Source of the DNA: Aphidius gifuensis
Lineage: Eukaryota; Arthropoda; Insecta; Hymenoptera; Braconidae
Assembly (NCBI RefSeq): GCF_014905175.1
Contig: NC_057792.1
Coordinates: 2,852,001 to 2,916,000 of the forward strand
Length of the DNA: 64,000 nt
Reading direction: 5' to 3'
Positions within the stretch are counted from its first letter, which is position 1. Each line of letters begins with the position of its first letter. The notes below the pieces were generated by a model. That model did not search any database and had not been told where the DNA came from. It saw only the letters and a program-made list of their open reading frames with translations. Positions 1 through 12,501 of this stretch are shown here, piece by piece. The position numbers and the translations under genes are program-made.

Positions 1-340
1 AATTTTAAAAATACAAATAACATATTAATTCTATTGTAAATTTTAAAAATACACCACTAATTAGAGAGTGAAAAAAAAAAAACAAAAAAATTTATTTTTT
101 AATTAAAATTTTTACTAATTTTTAATTTGTATGTATTTAAAAAAAAAAAAGAAAATACATAGAAATTACAATTAATGATTTATTAAAAAATTAAAACAAT
201 GTTATTAATATAATATTGTTGTAGTTTAACATGAGCTATAATTTTTCATATCAATCAAAGTATACATTTATGAATATTTTCATAGCATTTAAACAAGTAC
301 TAAATTGCATTTTAACAGCAGTTACTGTCGGGAGAGCAGA
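1..340. other. A/T-rich 5' flank of the lipase gene
   Basis: No coding region is visible. The stretch is poly-A/poly-T runs until about 300, where complexity rises just before the lipase start codon at 341, consistent with a short 5' UTR and proximal promoter. No confident TATA box or initiator can be picked in such A/T-rich DNA. Confidence 0.5.
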
Positions 341-1944
341 ATGTATTATTCATTTGTTATTTTAATTTTTATCGTTATCGTAACAGCACATAAAGTTTCA
401 ACTTTTAAAAATAATTATCCGACAAATGGTATGTTTACTCAAATCTTAACAATTAATTATAAAATTATATTATAAAAAATATTTAATCAACAGACAATAA
501 ATTGATGATTGATCCTCGAAATTCTCATGGTATAATTTCAAATTCAAATAAATTTAAACAACGAGAAATTGAACAATTTATTTACGATTTGATTGACAAA
601 GATTTAATAAAAATACCAACAAAAAATGGAAGAAGATTTGCCAGATTTAATAAATTTTGTAATTTAACTGATGATGGTAGCATTGTGTTAACTGATAAAC
701 TTGATAAATACCATTGTCAATTAAAACCAACTGACATTAATAATTTATCTTTAAAATTATATAATCGAAGAATTTTAAGTCCAATAATTGATTTAATATT
801 TACATACAATGAATACACAATTGCTGATCAATTACCAAAATTTATAATTTGGACAAATAAATATTCAAGTTTTAATTATGAATATGACGGTAATAAATTT
901 AACGTCAATAAATTAAAACCTATTTTGACATATGGTGCACATATTAAAATTATAATTCCAGGCTGGCAAGGCCGTCATAATATAACATGGATTGGTGAAT
1001 TAAAAAAAAGTATATTTGATAATTGTGCTAGTGAAAATTGTTATGTTATTGTTTATGATTGGTATTTTGTTGCAAAAAGTGCTAATTATTTTTTTGTTGC
1101 TGATAAAGTTAAAGGGGTATGTATGTATGTAGTTGATTAATTAATTAATTTATGATTTGTTAATTTATTTTAATTTTTTTCAACAGTTTGTTTCAACATT
1201 TCTTGCAAAATTCATGGTACATCTTGTTGATGATGGAGGAATTTATTCAAAACATATACATATTATTGGATTTAGTCTTGGTGCACATGTTGCTGGTTGT
1301 AGTGGATATAAATTTGGACAATTATCATCATATGATGTTAAAGTTGGTAGAATAACTGGCCTAGATCCAGCTGGTCCAAGTTTTGAAAATGTAGATAGTC
1401 GTGATCGTTTGAGTCCTGATGATGCACATTTTGTTGAATGTATTCATTCGTGTATTTTAATATTAGGATATACAGATCCAATTGGTGATGTTGATTATTA
1501 TTCTGATGGAGGAATTTGTCATCAACAATCAATGTGCAAAAATGAAGATTATTTAAATAATTGTAAAAATATTATTTAGATATTTTTAACAAATAATTTT
1601 ATTATAGCTTTTATTAATGTTTATTTTTGTTTTATTATTTTCAAGTCATTTGTGGACATTACAGTGCTGTTGCTATTTACAATGCTGTAATAAAAGATCG
1701 TAAAGCATTTGTGGCAAAAAGATGTTCAAGTTGGAGTAAATATGAAATTGGACAATGTGATGATAATCATTTATTATGGGTTGGTGAAAATGATGTTGAA
1801 GAACGTCATTATGGAACTTATGTTTTTCGTAGTGATTTTTTAAATGCTGATTCAGGAATTTATGAATCTATGTTTGGAGGAGTTAATTTTGAGCTATCAG
1901 CATGGAGTGTATTAATATCAAGACGAGTATACACTTGGAGATAA
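341..1944 (+). CDS. secreted pancreatic-lipase-family protein (triacylglycerol lipase / phospholipase A1-like)
   Basis: Four exons, 341-428, 494-1116, 1187-1562 and 1646-1944, join in frame to 461 codons. The N-terminus (MYYSFVILIFIVIVTAH) is a hydrophobic signal peptide, so the product is probably secreted. The alpha/beta-hydrolase triad is complete: nucleophile Ser267 in GFSLGAHVAG, Asp297 in GLDPAGPSF, and His367 in CGHYSAV. The lid region between the Asp and the His is cysteine-bearing. Animal lipases of this family hydrolyse ester bonds of triglycerides or phospholipids in the gut, fat body or venom; the substrate cannot be told from the sequence. One oddity is that the oxyanion-loop His-Gly of the family reads Pro-Gly (P185-G186, IIIPGWQG). 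The length is slightly above a typical pancreatic lipase without a PLAT domain, owing to a long N-terminal extension. The start at 341 was chosen because it supplies the signal peptide and splices in phase to the next exon. Confidence 0.85.
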
Positions 1945-2585
1945 ATAAAACTTAATATAAATAAATTAATTGTTGTTATAATTAATTAAATAAAATAATT
2001 ATAAAAAATTTAAAGTTTTATATATATTTTTTAATAATTAAGTTGTTGATGATTTTTTTTTTTTAAATTTAAATTAATTTAAAACTTCATTGTTCAAAGT
2101 AAATAAACCAGGAATTTTTTTTTTTTTTTAATTTAAAAAAAAGTAAACAAATCAAAGCTCAATCGGTAATAACGAATTTTCGACAACAACAGCTGTTTAC
2201 TAAAAAAAATTTATGATGATTATTAAAAATGGTAGAAGAAAGAAATAACACCCTACTCCAAAAATAAAAAAACTATTAAAAAAAAATTTTTTTTGATGAC
2301 ACACAAATAAAAGTTATCAAATATTGCTTACGTGTATCATTAGCTGCTCAATTTTGTTATTAATTTCAAATTAAAGCTATCAAATAATGTCATTAAATTC
2401 AGTGAATATTAAAAATAAATTTTTTTAAATTAAGTTTTTCATTGTAAATTGTGATATAAATGTTGTTAATTAAAAATAAACAAATTGATAACAATTCAAC
2501 TATAAAAATCATTAATAATCACCGGTGTTGTTCAACTAAATTATAACCTCAAAATAAAGCCATAAATAAAAAAATCTAAATAATA
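1945..2585. other. intergenic: lipase 3' end and mannosidase promoter region
   Basis: About 640 bp between two genes on the same strand. It is mostly A/T runs with a few mixed-composition patches around 2150-2240 and 2330-2400. No open reading frame, tRNA or clear repeat is seen. Poly-A signals (AATAAA-like) occur too often in this composition to be diagnostic. Confidence 0.4.
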
Positions 2586-4617
2586 ATGCTTCCACCAAAA
2601 AATGACTACATAAGTTTAAATATAAATGATCAATCATCAACATCAACACGTGAAACATCAAAAAGTTTATGGCGTAAATGGAATCAGCTATCAAGATTTC
2701 AACGTACAATATTGTACTTGTTATTGATAACAATGATATTTATATTTTTTAACATACTTCCTAATACTAAAAAAACAAAAATAACATTTACAAATGACAA
2801 TACAATAATACCAATAACAAAAAAACAAATAAATAATAATAATAATGATGATATAAATATGATAAATAATAATCAAGTTATTGATGAGCCAGAATTTCAA
2901 CAATACAATAATATAAATGATATTGAAGATGAAAAAATTCAAGATAATAATAAACCAATTGGTATAAAATTTACTGGACCTAAAAATAAACGTCAAATTG
3001 CTGTTGTTAATGCATTTAAACATTCATGGAATAATTATTGTAAATATGCATGGGGACATGATAATATTAAACCAATATCACGTAGTTATTCTGATTGGTT
3101 TGGTCTTGGTTTAACAATTGTTGATTCACTTGATACAATGTATATTATGGGTTTAAATGATGATTTTAATAAAGCTAAAAAATGGATAAATAATAGTCTT
3201 ATATTTAATATTGATAAAGATGTTAATTTATTTGAAGTTACAATAAGAGTACTTGGTGGTTTACTTGGTATTTATCATTTAAGTGGTGATAAATTATTTT
3301 TAAATAAAGCTATTGATTTGGGTGATCGTATGTTACCAGCATTTACAACAAAATCTGGTGTACCATATTCAGATGTTAATTTAGGTACTAAAAGTGCACA
3401 TTCACCAAAATGGGGACCTGATAGTAGTACTAGTGAAGTAACATCATTACAATTAGAATTTAGAGATTTAAGTAGATCAAGTGGTCAGCCAAGATTTGAG
3501 GTAAATAATTAATTATTTGCTTATAAAACAACAATAAAATAATTATTTTTATATTATTTTTTAGGCTGCTGTTGCTAAAGTATCAGAGCATGTTCATAAT
3601 TTAGAAAAAAAAGATGGTTTAGTACCAATATTTATTAATGCAAATACTGGATTATTTAGAGAATATTCAACTATAACACTTGGAGCTCGTGGTGATAGTT
3701 ATTACGAGTACTTATTAAAACAATATTTACAAACTGGACAAAAAATTGATTAGTAAGTTTATTTATTTATAATAAATACATAATTTAATATTTTTAATTT
3801 TGATTTTATATTTTGTATTTTAGTTTAAGGGATGATTACATGTTGGCCATTCATGGAATACAAAAACATTTAGTTAAAAAAACAGCTAAAAATAAATATG
3901 TATTTATTGCTGAGCTTATTGGTACATCTAGAGAAATGAAACCAAAAATGGTAAATTAAATATATTAATTATATTTATATATATTAGGTATTAGATATTA
4001 ATATAATTTATTTATTTCTAGGATCATCTTGTGTGTTATTTACCAGGTACACTTGCACTTGGTAGTCACAATGGTTTATCTGATGAACACATGGAATTAG
4101 CAAAAGAATTAACTAAAACTTGTTATCAAACTTATGCAATACAACCGACATTTCTTGCACCAGAAATAACATATTTTAATGTTCAATCAAGTGATGATGA
4201 TAATCAAATGGATATGTATGTTAAAACAACTGATGCGCACAATTTACTTCGACCAGAATTTATTGAAACATTATTTTATATGTGGTATTTTACTGGTAAT
4301 AAAACTTATCAAGATTGGGGCTGGCAAATATTTCAGGTAAGTTAATAAATTTATAAATTTTTTTCGTCAATATATTTAATATTTAAAATTATTTACAGGC
4401 TTTTGAAAATTACACAAGAGTTGATTATGGATATACAAGTATTGGTAATGTTAGAAATACCCAAAATGTACGTCCTCGTGATATGACTGAGAGTTTTTGG
4501 TTTGGTGAAACTCTTAAATATTTGTACCTGTTATTTGATGATGAAAGAAAACTTATTGATCTTGATAAATGGGTATTTAATTCTGAGGGACATCCATTAC
4601 CAATTTATGACTCGTAA
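2586..4617 (+). CDS. MAN1B1: ER mannosyl-oligosaccharide 1,2-alpha-mannosidase (GH47 class I)
   Basis: Five exons, 2586-3500, 3565-3752, 3824-3950, 4022-4336 and 4399-4617, give 587 residues. It is a type II membrane enzyme: a cytosolic N-terminus of about 38 residues, one membrane anchor near residues 39-58 (TILYLLLITMIFIFF), an Asn-rich stem to about 135, then the GH47 catalytic domain. Landmarks are SWNNYCKYAWG, FEVTIRVLGGLL (E217), DHLVCYLPGTLALG after residue 410, LLRPEFIETLFYMW, and a C-terminal FNSEGHPLPIYDS. In the ER this family trims a terminal alpha-1,2-mannose from Man9GlcNAc2 N-glycans, feeding glycoprotein folding control and ER-associated degradation. The stem with NIKPISRSYSDWFGLGLTIVDSLDT matches ERManI rather than the Golgi IA/IB enzymes or EDEMs. 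The calcium-coordinating Thr of the usual NTEAHP motif is Ser577. Exon phases agree throughout. Confidence 0.9.
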
Positions 4618-6214
4618 ATAATTACTTTTTTAATATATTGATAATTCAATAATTAATAAATAAATATACTAGGCCATAAATAATTAAAAATGTCGTCCAT
4701 ATCGACTCTCAGTACTTAGATTTTTTTATTAATTCGTTTTCTTTTTTATACTGACAATACTAAAGAAAATGTACAGTTATATAAAAAACTTTATTCTTTT
4801 TTTAATTTATTTTTTGAAACTTTTTTTTTTTTCTTTTTACATATAATCATTGTTTTTGAATAATTAAAAAAAGTCTAGTCGATTATATTTATATAATTTT
4901 TAAATATAATCAATTGTACAATAATTTATTTATTTTTTTTTTTTTTAATTAATTGACATTAGCAATAAAAATTTTAACATTAATCAATTTGCATTATCAT
5001 CGATGACAAACTCCAAAGTTGTAAGATTAATTAATTGGATTTTGACATCGACAGTTTTATGCTAATGAGTGAAAAAAAAAAATAATAAATTACCTTAATT
5101 ATTATCTAGTTATATAATAACAGATAAAATTAATAATCGCAATTAATTAATTTAATAATGAAAAAAATGATTTTTTGTAATTTACGAAAACTAAGTTATT
5201 ATTTTATTAGAAATTTTATTTTAGAAAAAACATGGTTTTTTCGACAAGTGTAAACTATTCGATTGTTAATATTTAAATAATAATAATTAAATTTTTTTTT
5301 TTTGAATTAATTATAAGATTATAATAAAGTTAATAAAAGAATATAATTTTTTTTTAATTCTTTTTTATTTATTACAAGACAAGTGGCTTGAAAATTTTTC
5401 GAAACATACTGTTGCTCACAGGGGTTGATTTACAAATTTTAACAATATTTTTTAAGTAAAAAAAAAATAAATTTTTAACGAAAAAAATATATGTAGATAT
5501 GACTCATAGAAATTATTATCTATTAATTTCTAAAATGATAACAAACTAATTTGAATTTGATAAGAAGTGACTAGTGTCGCTTAATAAACAAACGGTAATA
5601 AAAAGAAATAAAAATCTTGTTTAGAATTTCCATGTTGCACACACACACACAATTTACTTGTATTAAAAATAATAATAATAAAATTACAACTTGACAAGTT
5701 GGAAGCACCGGCAACAAATACAATTGGTCCATATTTTTTAATCTCAATTATATTTATAATCATAAATTATTAATCCATAATACAACTGGGGACATATTTA
5801 TGCCAATAGTGTTAAGTCAAATAAAATATACTCAACAATTTTTAATTATAAATATACAAAAACAAAAAAAAATAATTGAAAAAAAAAACAGTTTTCAACG
5901 AAGGTGGGCGTCACAAATAAAAAAAAATTATTATTATATTTTTTTTTTTATTGCATACAAAATAATTTTATACTTATATATTTTTTTTTTTCAGCAATCT
6001 GTATGAAAATGGAAGAATAATTAATAAATATAATTTGATAAATTGAATCAGAATGTGAGACAAATGTTACAAGGGTGAGCAAGGAGGCCACAAAAGTTAT
6101 GATAATAATACATGTCAATTGAAAATAATAACTGTTAATTACGTGTGTGGAAAAACAACTAGTTAAAATTAAAATAATAGTTTATTATAAATTTGTTAAA
6201 CTAAATATATTAAA
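4618..6214. other. intergenic region upstream of AP-3 delta
   Basis: About 1.6 kb of A/T-rich DNA. It contains a short CA microsatellite near 5638-5651 and a small inverted repeat (AACTTG-A-CAAGTT) near 5690-5702. A higher-complexity patch at about 6045-6120 lies close to the AP-3 delta start codon and probably belongs to its promoter or 5' UTR. Short open frames on both strands look like chance. Confidence 0.4.
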
Positions 6215-9200
6215 ATGGCTTTGAAAAAAGTTAGAGGTAATTTTGAACGTATGTTTGATAAAAATTTGACTGATTTAGTCAGAGGTATTAGAAACAACAA
6301 AAATAATGAGGTAATATTAATTTCTATTTAATTTTATAATCTTGTTAATAATATATATAATTATTTAATCAATTTTTTTTTTATTATTTAAGGCAAAATA
6401 TATTGCTCAGTGTATCGAAGAGATTAAACAAGAACTCAGACAAGATAATGTTGCTGTCAAATCCAACGCAGTTGCTAAACTTACATATGTAAGTTTTATT
6501 TATTATTATTATTTATATATTATTGAAATTAATTTGATGATTTAATTAATTTTGTTAATGTTTAATTATGATTTAAAAAAAAAAACAGCTCCAGATGTTG
6601 GGATATGACATTAGTTGGGCTGGTTTCAACATAATTGAGGTCATGTCATCTGGTAAATTTACATACAAAAGAATTGGATATTTATCAGCAAGTCAAAGTT
6701 TTCACATGGATACTGAGGTACCAATTTATATAACTACAATATAATTAATTTTTAAAGATACTAACTTGTTATTTTTTTAATTAGCTGTTGATGTTAACAA
6801 CAAACATGATAAGAAAAGATTTAAATAGTCAAAATCAGTATGATGCTGGTTTAGCATTAAGTGGCTTATCATGTTTTATAAGTCCAGATTTAGCTAAAGA
6901 TCTTGTCAATGATATTATGACACTATTAACAAGTACAAAACCATATTTACGAAAAAAAGCTGTACTTATGATGTATAAAGTTTTTCTACGTTTTCCTGAA
7001 GCATTACGTCCAGCATTTCCAAGACTAAAAGAAAAACTTGAAGATCCAGATAGTGGTGTACAATCAGCAGCTGTTAATGTTGTCTGTGAATTAGCAAGAA
7101 AAAATCCAAAAAATTATTTAAGTCTTGCACCAATATTTTTTAAATTAATGACAACATCAACAAACAATTGGATGCTAATTAAAATCATCAAATTGGTAAG
7201 TTATATAATAGCCATTATTTTATTAAATTATTATTTTTATTATGAAAAATTTTACTGGAAAATATATTGAGATTAAAATAGAAAACAATAAAATTTTTTA
7301 TAAATAATGTATATTCAGTTTTCGGCGATAACATTGATCGAGCCAAAAATTGGCAGACAGTTGACTCAACCTCTAATCGATCTCATATCAAGGTTCAATA
7401 TTTTTTTTTTCTCTCCCCAGTAGATTTTAGCTAAAAACAAATTTCATTCATCAAAAATATATAAATAGATTATTCTTGTATTATTATTTTCATGTAGTTC
7501 TTATTTATTGTTTTTTTTTTTATTATTATTATACCTAAAAATTTACAGTTTGGCGCATTGACACCTTTAGAACCTAGACTTGGAAAAAAACTCATAGAAC
7601 CTTTGACAAATTTAATTCACAGGTAATACCAATAATCCTTAAATTAAGCAAAAATATCATTCAAATTATTTCAAAGCTTTTAAATAGTGTAGTGTTTATA
7701 GTTGAATAAAATATCCGTAAATTATTTAATTGATAATTTAATAATTAATAATTAAAAGCACATGTTAAAATAAACTTGTAAACAATTTAATTGGCAATTA
7801 TTTAAAGACACTATTTACAGCTTTAAATATATTTTGAAAAATAAAATCCTAAACAATCCAATAATGTATTAAAAATTGCAAAAATTTCTAGCACATCAGC
7901 AATGTCACTATTGTACGAGTGTATAAATACAGTAATTGCAGTATTAATATCAATATCATCAGGAATGCCAAATCATTCAGACTCAATACAATTATGTGTA
8001 CAAAAATTACGTATATTAATTGAAGATACTGATCAAAATTTAAAGTACTTAGGTCTATTGGCAATGTCAAAAATATTAAAAACTCATCCAAAAAGTGTAC
8101 AAGCACATAAAGATTTAATAATGCAATGTCTTGATGATAAAGATGAAAGTATACGTTTACGTGCACTTGATTTATTATATGGTATGGTATCTAAAAAAAA
8201 TTTAATTGAAATTGTACGTAAATTAATGATACACATGGATAAAGCTGAAGGTACAACATATCGTGATGAATTATTATCAAAAATAATTCAAATATGTTCA
8301 CAAAATAATTATCAATTTATAACATATTTCGAATGGTATATATCTGTATTAGTTGATTTAACACGTATGGAAGGTACAAAACATGGACAACTTGTTGCAA
8401 CACAGCTACTTGATGTTACAATACGTGTACAGGCTATACGTAAATATTCAGTACAACAATGTGCCTTATTACTTGATAATGCACATTTATTAACATGTCA
8501 ACCACGTTCAACAATGTGTGAAGTTTTATATGCAGCAGCATGGATATGTGGTGAATTTTCATCAGAACTTGATGATAAAATGAAAACATTAAAATCAATG
8601 TTAAAATCACAAAAAAATTTTTTACCAGGACATATACAAGCTGTTTATGTACATAATATATTAAAACTATCATCAATAATATTAATAAATGCTAAAAAAA
8701 ATAATGAAACTGATATTATTAATGAAATATATAAATTAAAAAATTCAATGAATGAATTTATATGCTCAGGTGATTTAGAAGTACAAGAAAGAACAATATC
8801 AACAATTGTATTATTTGATTATTTAAATGATAATCCAGAATTAATTGATGAATTAATATATACATTTGATGGTGAATTAAATCCAATAGCACCAAAAGCA
8901 CAAAAAAAAGTACCAATACCAGATGGATTAGATTTAGATACATGGATAAATGATCCACCATCTGATCAATCAGACAATGATGATTATGATATCAATGATA
9001 TATTTATTAAAGATGATAATAATAAATCAAATGATAGTAATAATAATAGCAGTAAAAAAAAATATCATGAGCCAACAATTGATGAAATTAAAAAACAACG
9101 TGATATACGTAAATTTGAATATGAAAATAATCCAAATTATTTGAAGGGTAATATTACAAATGTAAATTCATCATCTTATCATAATATTGATAATAAAAAT

Positions 9201-10881
9201 AATGATTATGATAGTATACCAATTGCTGAATTAAATATACCAGTATCATTAAAAGTTGATCATTTATATTCGAAAAAAAATTTATTAAAAACTAGCAAAC
9301 GTAAAAAGAAAAAATCATCCAAAAAAAATAAAAATCAATCAAGTAGTGATGATGATGATGGTGATGAAGATGATGATGATAAATATCCAACACATTTTGT
9401 TAATACAGAAATTGGTGAATTACCACCAGGTGCTGAATTGAGTGACAATGATGATGGTAATTTTGGTGATATTAATGATCCACATCGTGCATTAAATATT
9501 GATCTAGATATACCACTACGTGATGATGAAAAATTACCAGCTGTTGAACAACATCGTATAACAGATAATAAAAAATCTAAAAATCATGAGCTATTAATAA
9601 ATGATAATGATGATAAAAAAATAATAAAAAAAGATAAAATTAAAAAAGTTAAAAAAAAAAATGATAATAAATTGAAAAAAAAAATTAAAAATGATATTGA
9701 TAATCAAAATAAAATTGATTTATGGCTTGGTAATGATAAAGAAAATATTACAATTGAAGAAAATGATGATAATAATGATGATAATGATAAAAAGAAGCAT
9801 AAAAAAAAATTAAAAAGTAAAAAAAAGACAAAAAATAATAATATTGATGAACAAGATAAAAAAAAAAAGAAAAAAAAAAATATTATTGAATCAATTGGTA
9901 AACAAAAAGCATCAGATTATGAAGAAACAGCTGGTATATCAACACCATCAAAAGAAATATTACCAAATTTAATTGATAATTTTAATAATGAAAATGGTAC
10001 ATGTAATTATCAAAAGTTATCTGGTTACAAAGAATTATCAAAAAATGATAAAATTAAAATATCATATGGACTTAAACAATTACCACATGAAAGTGGTAAA
10101 ATAATTGTTGGTATATCATTGTTTAATACAGCTGATAAAATAATAAAAGATCTTAATTTTGATGTTTTAGATACATCAACATTAAAATTAATTAGAAATG
10201 TAAGTATTTATTATTGATTATTTATTTTCGATATTTAATTGTTAATTAACTTTGTTTTTTTTATCTTAATTTTCAACAGTCAGATGAAGAATCTGGAATA
10301 AAAATACTTGTTAAATTGGGACCAGGTGAAAATACAGAAACACATTTATCATTTGACGTTACAGATGATACATTTTCACAAAAATTACGTGGTAATTTGA
10401 CTTATATGATTGACAATACAAATGGATTAATACAAGAAAAATTAGATTTTATATTGTATTTATCATGTAGTGATTTTCTCATTGAAAGTTTACCACAAAG
10501 TGATATATTAACTGAGCTATTAAGTAATGATTTACTTCAATATAAAGTTAAACAAATCATTGAAGTACAAGGTGATTTTGATAAAATATTAAATATTATA
10601 TGTCAAAATTGTCATTTGACATTGGTGGAAATCGTTGACGATGCTGCATCATTGTATGGAAATTCATTGAAGGGTCATCATGTGTGCCTTTTAATTAAAA
10701 AAGTAATTTATCCATATAAATATATTTACTCTTGTTTTAATTGTTAATTTCAAATAATTTTTTTTTGTTTTAGAAGTTGTCGGAGAGCTCCTTGTGTCTT
10801 TCGATTGAAGGTAAAGGAGATAATAATTCTCTTTTAACTGGAATCGTTGATGAAATTGTAAAAACACTCACAAATTATTGA
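6215..10881 (+). CDS. AP3D1: AP-3 adaptor complex subunit delta (garnet orthologue)
   Basis: Eight constitutive exons: 6215-6310, 6393-6488, 6589-6717, 6785-7195, 7549-7622 (or the alternative 7319-7392), 7892-10199, 10280-10702 and 10774-10881. They give 1214 residues, in the range of delta adaptins. The N-terminus MALKKVRGNFERMFDKNL and the helical-repeat trunk (to about residue 580) are typical. Next come the conserved mid-region (GLDLDTWINDPPSD and EPTIDEIKKQRDIRKFEYENN), a long Lys/Asp/Asn-rich hinge encoded by low-complexity DNA around 9290-9900, and a C-terminal appendage. AP-3 sorts cargo from endosomes to lysosomes and lysosome-related organelles; in Drosophila, delta-adaptin is garnet, whose loss changes eye pigment granules. 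Residues 245-268 of the trunk are encoded by either of two homologous 74-nt exons. Both codon 1 and the stop at 10879 fit phase. Confidence 0.93.
7319..7392 (+). other. AP3D1: alternative exon 5a of AP-3 delta, homologous to exon 5b (7549-7622)
   Basis: This segment is bounded by an acceptor (TATATTCAG) and a donor (TCAAG|GTTCAA). It is 74 nt, exactly the length of the downstream exon 7549-7622, with the same entry phase 0 and exit phase 2. It encodes FSAITLIEPKIG then RQLTQPLIDLIS, aligned without gaps to FGALTPLEPRLG then KKLIEPLTNLIH (11 of 24 identical). Exon 5b resembles the canonical delta-adaptin sequence as I recall it. Including both exons adds 148 nt and breaks the frame, so one is chosen per transcript. 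The 5a donor (GTTCAA) is weaker than the 5b donor (GTAATA), suggesting 5a is the regulated or minor form. Confidence 0.8.
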
Positions 10882-11339
10882 CCATTATATATAGATAAAA
10901 AAAAACACATTGAGGATCATTATTACAATGCTCATATACGTATAAAAAAAAATTAGAAACTTGATTTCTACTTTAACATTGTCTTCATTAGCTTTCAATA
11001 AATTTTATGCAAATTATTTTTAATCGATTATATTTGGGAGAAAAAAAATTTTATACCAGTTCCATTAAATGGTGCTAAAATTATTTGCTTAATTCATAAA
11101 TTGTAAATATTATATAAAAATTATTATATGTTTAATACAAAAGAAAAACTAATAATCTTAGGCTTTATTTACTCTGCAATTTATGAAATATAGTTATGAA
11201 AAAAATAAATAAATAAATTCCTATTATAAAAAGGACACTTGACCTCATTTTATTCGTAATCTGATTGGTCAAAATATTTAAGCATTTGTTTATAATTACC
11301 CTCTTATTGGATTTCCTCCTGTCCCTGATTAATAATAAA
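10882..11339. other. 3' flank of AP-3 delta
   Basis: Probable 3' UTR and downstream flank of AP-3 delta. AATAAA-like hexamers occur, for example near 10998 and 11205, but none can be singled out. No gene is seen. Past 11300 the sequence enters the repeat array. Confidence 0.4.
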
Positions 11340-12315
11340 TAAAATCTTAGAAAAATTACTTCTTCAAATTTTTGTTAGCCTGATATTTTTAGAAAAAAAT
11401 TTTAGCGATCCGTAAAATGAATAAAGAGGTATTCGGTATTTTTTGAAATTTACCTCCTCAATTTTTTATTTACCTGATACTTTTAAAAAAAAATTTAATT
11501 TGTATCAGAAACATAGAATCACTAAGGAGGTATTTTTCTTTTAAATCACTTCTTTGATTTTTTGTTTTCCTAATTTTTTTTTAAATATTTAAGAATACCT
11601 CCTTGCTCATTCTATGTTCCTAATACAAATCTATGATTTTTCCACAAATTTTTCAAACAATAAATAAAAAAAATTTCCGAGTATCAGGAACATAGAATGA
11701 GTGAGGAGGTATTTTCAAAAATATCAAATACCTCTTTGCTCATTCTATATTCCTGATACTCGAAATTTTTTTTCCCACAAATATTTTGAAATTTTATAGA
11801 AAAAAAAAAATTTTCGAGTATCAGGAACATAGAATAAGCAAAGAGGTATTTTCAAAAAAAAGGAACATAGAATGACGAAAGAGGTATTCGGTATTTTTCA
11901 AAATTTATCTCCTTAATTTTTTATTTGCCTGATACTTGAAAAAAAAAAATTCAATTTGTATCAGGAACATAGAATGACCGAAGAGGTATTTGATGTTTTT
12001 GAAAATTTACTTTCTCAATTTGATATTTGCCTAATTCTTGGGAAAAAAAAAATTTTAATTTGTATCAGGAACATAGAATGACTAAAGAGGTATTCAGTAT
12101 TTTTTAGAATTTATCTCCTCAATTTTTTATTTGCCTGATACTTGAATATAATAATAAAAAAAAAAAAAAAATTCAATTTGTATCAGGAACATAAAAGAAC
12201 CGAAGAGGTATTCGATGTTTTTGAAAATTTACCTCTATGATTTTATATTTGCCTGATACTTAAAAAAAAAAAAAATTTTATTTGTATCAGGAACATAGAA
12301 CAGATAAAGAGGTAA
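11340..12315. repeat. array of about nine imperfect palindromic repeat units between convergent genes
   Basis: A core reading TATCAGGAACATAGAATGA, followed by a purine-rich GAGGTATT block, recurs at about 11503 (diverged), 11682, 11818, 11860 (truncated), 11959, 12063, 12180 and 12285, with a truncated unit near 11412. Spacing in the last part is roughly 99-117 bp. Each unit continues with a diverged reverse complement of the core (ACCTCCTCAATTTTTTATTT then GCCTGATACTT), so each repeat is an imperfect foldback. Clear reverse copies lie at about 11587-11620 and 11729-11762. A/T homopolymers separate the units. No transposase is present. It lies between the 3' ends of AP-3 delta (+) and OCIAD1 (-). 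It could be a minisatellite expanded from a foldback element or nested MITE copies. Confidence 0.8.
11678..11762. repeat. near-perfect hairpin unit in the repeat array
   Basis: Arms of about 37 bp (CGAGTATCAGGAACATAGAA onward, against its reverse complement ending CCTGATACTCG) flank a spacer of about 10 nt. By eye there are about four mismatches in the stem, and flanking AAATTTC/GAAATTT extends it further. Confidence 0.8.
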
Positions 12316-12501
12316 TTAAGTTTTTTTCCATTTCTAAATAAATCTATAAAAATTCTATGATAATTTTTTCTATTATACTCAATTGATTTTATATTGTAAA
12401 TAATTAATTTATAATTTTTTTTCTTTATTATTTGATACAGTGTAGTTAATCATAACAAGGGATTAATAAAAAATATTAACTACATTTTTAAATATACATA
12501 T

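Noticed and set aside
1338..1532. Minus-strand open frame over the lipase
   Set aside because: Antisense shadow of lipase exon 3, which contains the catalytic motifs on the plus strand.
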